Positions 4,705-6,468 of a stretch of 6,468 nt of DNA are shown here, piece by piece. How positions within the stretch are numbered: the first letter of the stretch is position 1; every line of letters begins with the position of its first letter. Both the position numbers and the translations under genes were made by a program. A model generated the notes under the pieces. The model searched no databases. It was not told where the DNA came from and saw only the letters and a list, made by a program, of their open reading frames with translations. Source of the DNA: Bacillota bacterium (GTDB lineage: Bacteria > Bacillota > Dethiobacteria > Dethiobacterales > Dethiobacteraceae); NCBI GenBank assembly GCA_024650095.1, contig JANKMV010000078.1, positions 1 to 6,468 on the forward strand, written 5' to 3'.

Positions 4705-6266
4705 AGAAGCAAAAATATAATTTGGCAACAAAAATTACCGCATTTCTCTCACTCTACGTTAGTGGTTGTGTGATGTTGGTTACTGCATATATCGTCCTGG
4801 CAGGTCCTCGGATTCATGAGATTGTGGTTAAGGACTGGTGGCCTTTTCGTTGGTTTTTATACACATCAGTCTATATGTTGCCACTTTCCGTCGTTGTCAG
4901 CATCCTACTCTTTGCTTTTCTTCTCATGAGTGCTGGTGTTAGAAAAGACGATGAGCAGGTTGAGCTACATGGTGCAGACCGAATTTATGCAGACGTGTTG
5001 ACAGTTCTCTGTGCAGTTCTTTTATTTTTCGGCATATTATTCCTTTTGCAAATGCCGCGACAGAATGTTGGCTCAGGTGTATTTACACAATACGGGATAA
5101 ACTCCAGCAGTAGTTTTGTACTTTGGTTTGGCATGCTCCTCTTCTATATCTACACTGTTTTCATGTTCTGGTGCCTTAGCATTACAAAACGCTTGCGCAC
5201 GCATACACTCCTGACAAATACCGTAAGCTATCAACTACTTCGCTTTCTCTGGGAACTTTTGCGACAACTAGGTGCTGTTTATCAAACGGGTATTGCTGTG
5301 ATCATTTTTGGCATAATCAATTTGCTGCTTATTTTTAGGCTACACGGTGGCTTCTTTTTCATCATTTTTGTTACATTTAATCTATCTGTTTTTATGTTCA
5401 TGCTCTACCTGGCACTGCAGTTAAGCAAAATTAAGCAGAGCACACAAGAAATAGCAGCAGGTCACTTGGAGGTAAACATGGACAGTAGCCAGTTTATCCT
5501 GGGCTTTAAAGACGTCGTGATCTCTCTTAACACGATTAGCGCGGGACTGCAAAAGGCATTAGATGGAAAAATGCGTAGTGAACGCTTAAAAACCGAGTTA
5601 ATAACCAATGTGTCCCATGACATTAAAACACCGTTAACCTCCATTATTAACTATGTTGATCTATTGAAGAAGGAAGAAATGAACAATGAACAAGCGCATC
5701 AGTATCTCCAAGTACTTGAACAAAAATCACACCGTCTAAAGGATCTTATTGAAGATTTAATGGAAGCATCCAAAGCCAGCACAGGTAATATTGCTGTCGA
5801 ATTAACAGAAATCCATGTGCATGAACTGCTTAAACAAATTACAGGTGAATATGATGAACGCTTACGTGAGAGTGGATTAGAAGTGGTGCAGTCGCTACCC
5901 CAAGGAAGAGTTATCATTCAGGCGGATCGACGTCATATGAGCCGACTATTGGAAAATATCTTTTCGAATATCAAAAAATATGCCCTGCCCCGCACGCGCG
6001 TTTATCTCGATCTGACAACGGACCAAGTTTCGATGAGCCTAACGATTAAAAATATCTCTGCGGAAGGGTTAAACATTTCGCCAGAAGATTTAATGGCACG
6101 CTTTGTACGTGGGGATACGTCTCGCCACACAGAGGGAAGCGGTCTAGGTTTATCCATCGCAAAAAGTTTAACGGAAATACAGGGAGGGACTTTCGCTATA
6201 CAGATTGTTGGGGATTTATTTGCGGTAAAACTTGACTTCCCCCTCTATGCCACGAAAGAATCTTAA
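4701..6266 (+). CDS. Six-TM sensor histidine kinase, VanS-like partner of the response regulator
   Basis: This 521-residue kinase starts at ATG 4701, overlapping the regulator's stop (ATGA) and preceded by GGAGAGGA (4686-4693). Six hydrophobic segments (about 13-34, 52-78, 95-117, 138-160, 195-213, 218-241) lie close together with only short loops, so it probably senses a signal in or near the membrane rather than through a large external domain. A HAMP-like helix (about 242-290) leads to the HisKA domain with H306 in NVSHDIKTPLTS. The ATPase domain has an N-box around N419-N423 (LLENIFSNIKK) and a clear G2 box at 478-484 (EGSGLGL), preceded by FVRGDTSR. The usual DxGxG G1 box is replaced by KNISAEGLNISPEDL (450-464), a form that I believe recurs in a Bacillota kinase subfamily and is not obviously inactivating. 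It is longer than VanS of VanA clusters (about 384 residues) and differs in its sensor region, so no symbol is given. The ligand is unknown. Confidence 0.92.
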   Translation: MKKQKYNLATKITAFLSLYVSGCVMLVTAYIVLAGPRIHEIVVKDWWPFRWFLYTSVYMLPLSVVVSILLFAFLLMSAGVRKDDEQVELHGADRIYADVLTVLCAVLLFFGILFLLQMPRQNVGSGVFTQYGINSSSSFVLWFGMLLFYIYTVFMFWCLSITKRLRTHTLLTNTVSYQLLRFLWELLRQLGAVYQTGIAVIIFGIINLLLIFRLHGGFFFIIFVTFNLSVFMFMLYLALQLSKIKQSTQEIAAGHLEVNMDSSQFILGFKDVVISLNTISAGLQKALDGKMRSERLKTELITNVSHDIKTPLTSIINYVDLLKKEEMNNEQAHQYLQVLEQKSHRLKDLIEDLMEASKASTGNIAVELTEIHVHELLKQITGEYDERLRESGLEVVQSLPQGRVIIQADRRHMSRLLENIFSNIKKYALPRTRVYLDLTTDQVSMSLTIKNISAEGLNISPEDLMARFVRGDTSRHTEGSGLGLSIAKSLTEIQGGTFAIQIVGDLFAVKLDFPLYATKES

Positions 6267-6468
6267 ATACGAGTGCGGTAAGACCTGCTCTCTGCTTAAT
6301 CAATGGAGTTATCGCTATACAACATTGTCGTCCCCATGGCTGTGTTGGATCATACCAAAATTCAGTTAAGGGAATAACCAGTCTTGGGAACATCAGGATG
6401 ATCCACTACATCTACCCTGAGCCACAAGGGAGTAGCCCCCTCACACAGAACAAAACATTCTAAAAACA
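6267..6468. other. Downstream region without a supported gene
   Basis: These 202 bases follow the kinase stop. No terminator with a T-run was found directly after the operon. TTGG and CCAA around 6338-6360 make only a small hairpin. A minus-strand open frame runs back into the kinase gene but has no ribosome binding site or recognisable domain. The distal end may belong to a feature cut by the window edge. Confidence 0.4.

Noticed and set aside
3106..6266. Vancomycin-resistance gene cluster
   Set aside because: Only VanY-, VanR- and VanS-like proteins are present. The D-lactate or D-serine ligase set (vanH/A/X or equivalents) is missing, and these families are common in ordinary genomes.
6267..6468. 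Minus-strand CTGTGTGAGGGGG near the window end, reminiscent of sequence after group II intron domain V
   Set aside because: No domain V hairpin with an AGC...GTTC pattern is present next to it and no reverse transcriptase is in the window.

Overview
The window looks like chromosomal DNA of a low-to-moderate GC (about 40% by eye) member of the Bacillota. The reasons are strong AGGAGG-type ribosome binding sites, a VanR/VanS-like two-component pair and VanY-type M15 carboxypeptidases. A selenocysteine-like UGA in a glutaredoxin remnant, if real, would suit an anaerobic lineage (Clostridia or Negativicutes). No species can be fixed from the sequence alone.

Layout. Positions 1-102 hold nothing recognisable. 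Two genes lie on the minus strand: an O-antigen-ligase/Wzy-type polytopic membrane protein (1015-2175) and, downstream of it, a membrane-anchored VanY-type D,D-carboxypeptidase (103-888) with its own candidate promoter. The stretch 2176-3105 has no intact gene. It contains a decayed, shortened glutaredoxin-like gene (2545-2672) with a ribosome binding site, a lost start codon and a UGA exactly at the first redox cysteine. A SECIS-like hairpin follows the UGA, and an intrinsic terminator (2758-2792) follows the remnant. The same stretch has a perfect 15-nt palindrome and a 14-bp inverted repeat.

A compact plus-strand operon follows: a second VanY-like D,D-carboxypeptidase (3106-3984), an OmpR/VanR-like response regulator (4003-4704) and a six-TM sensor histidine kinase (4701-6266). 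The regulator and kinase overlap by ATGA, and the carboxypeptidase ends 18 nt before the regulator. The last 202 bases hold no supported gene.

How the genes fit together: the kinase probably senses a cell-envelope signal and the regulator probably controls its own operon, including the peptidoglycan-trimming carboxypeptidase. With the second carboxypeptidase and the polysaccharide ligase/polymerase, this is an envelope-maintenance neighbourhood. There is no vanH/vanA/vanX gene, so this is not a glycopeptide-resistance cluster. The most unusual item is the glutaredoxin remnant with its possible selenocysteine codon.
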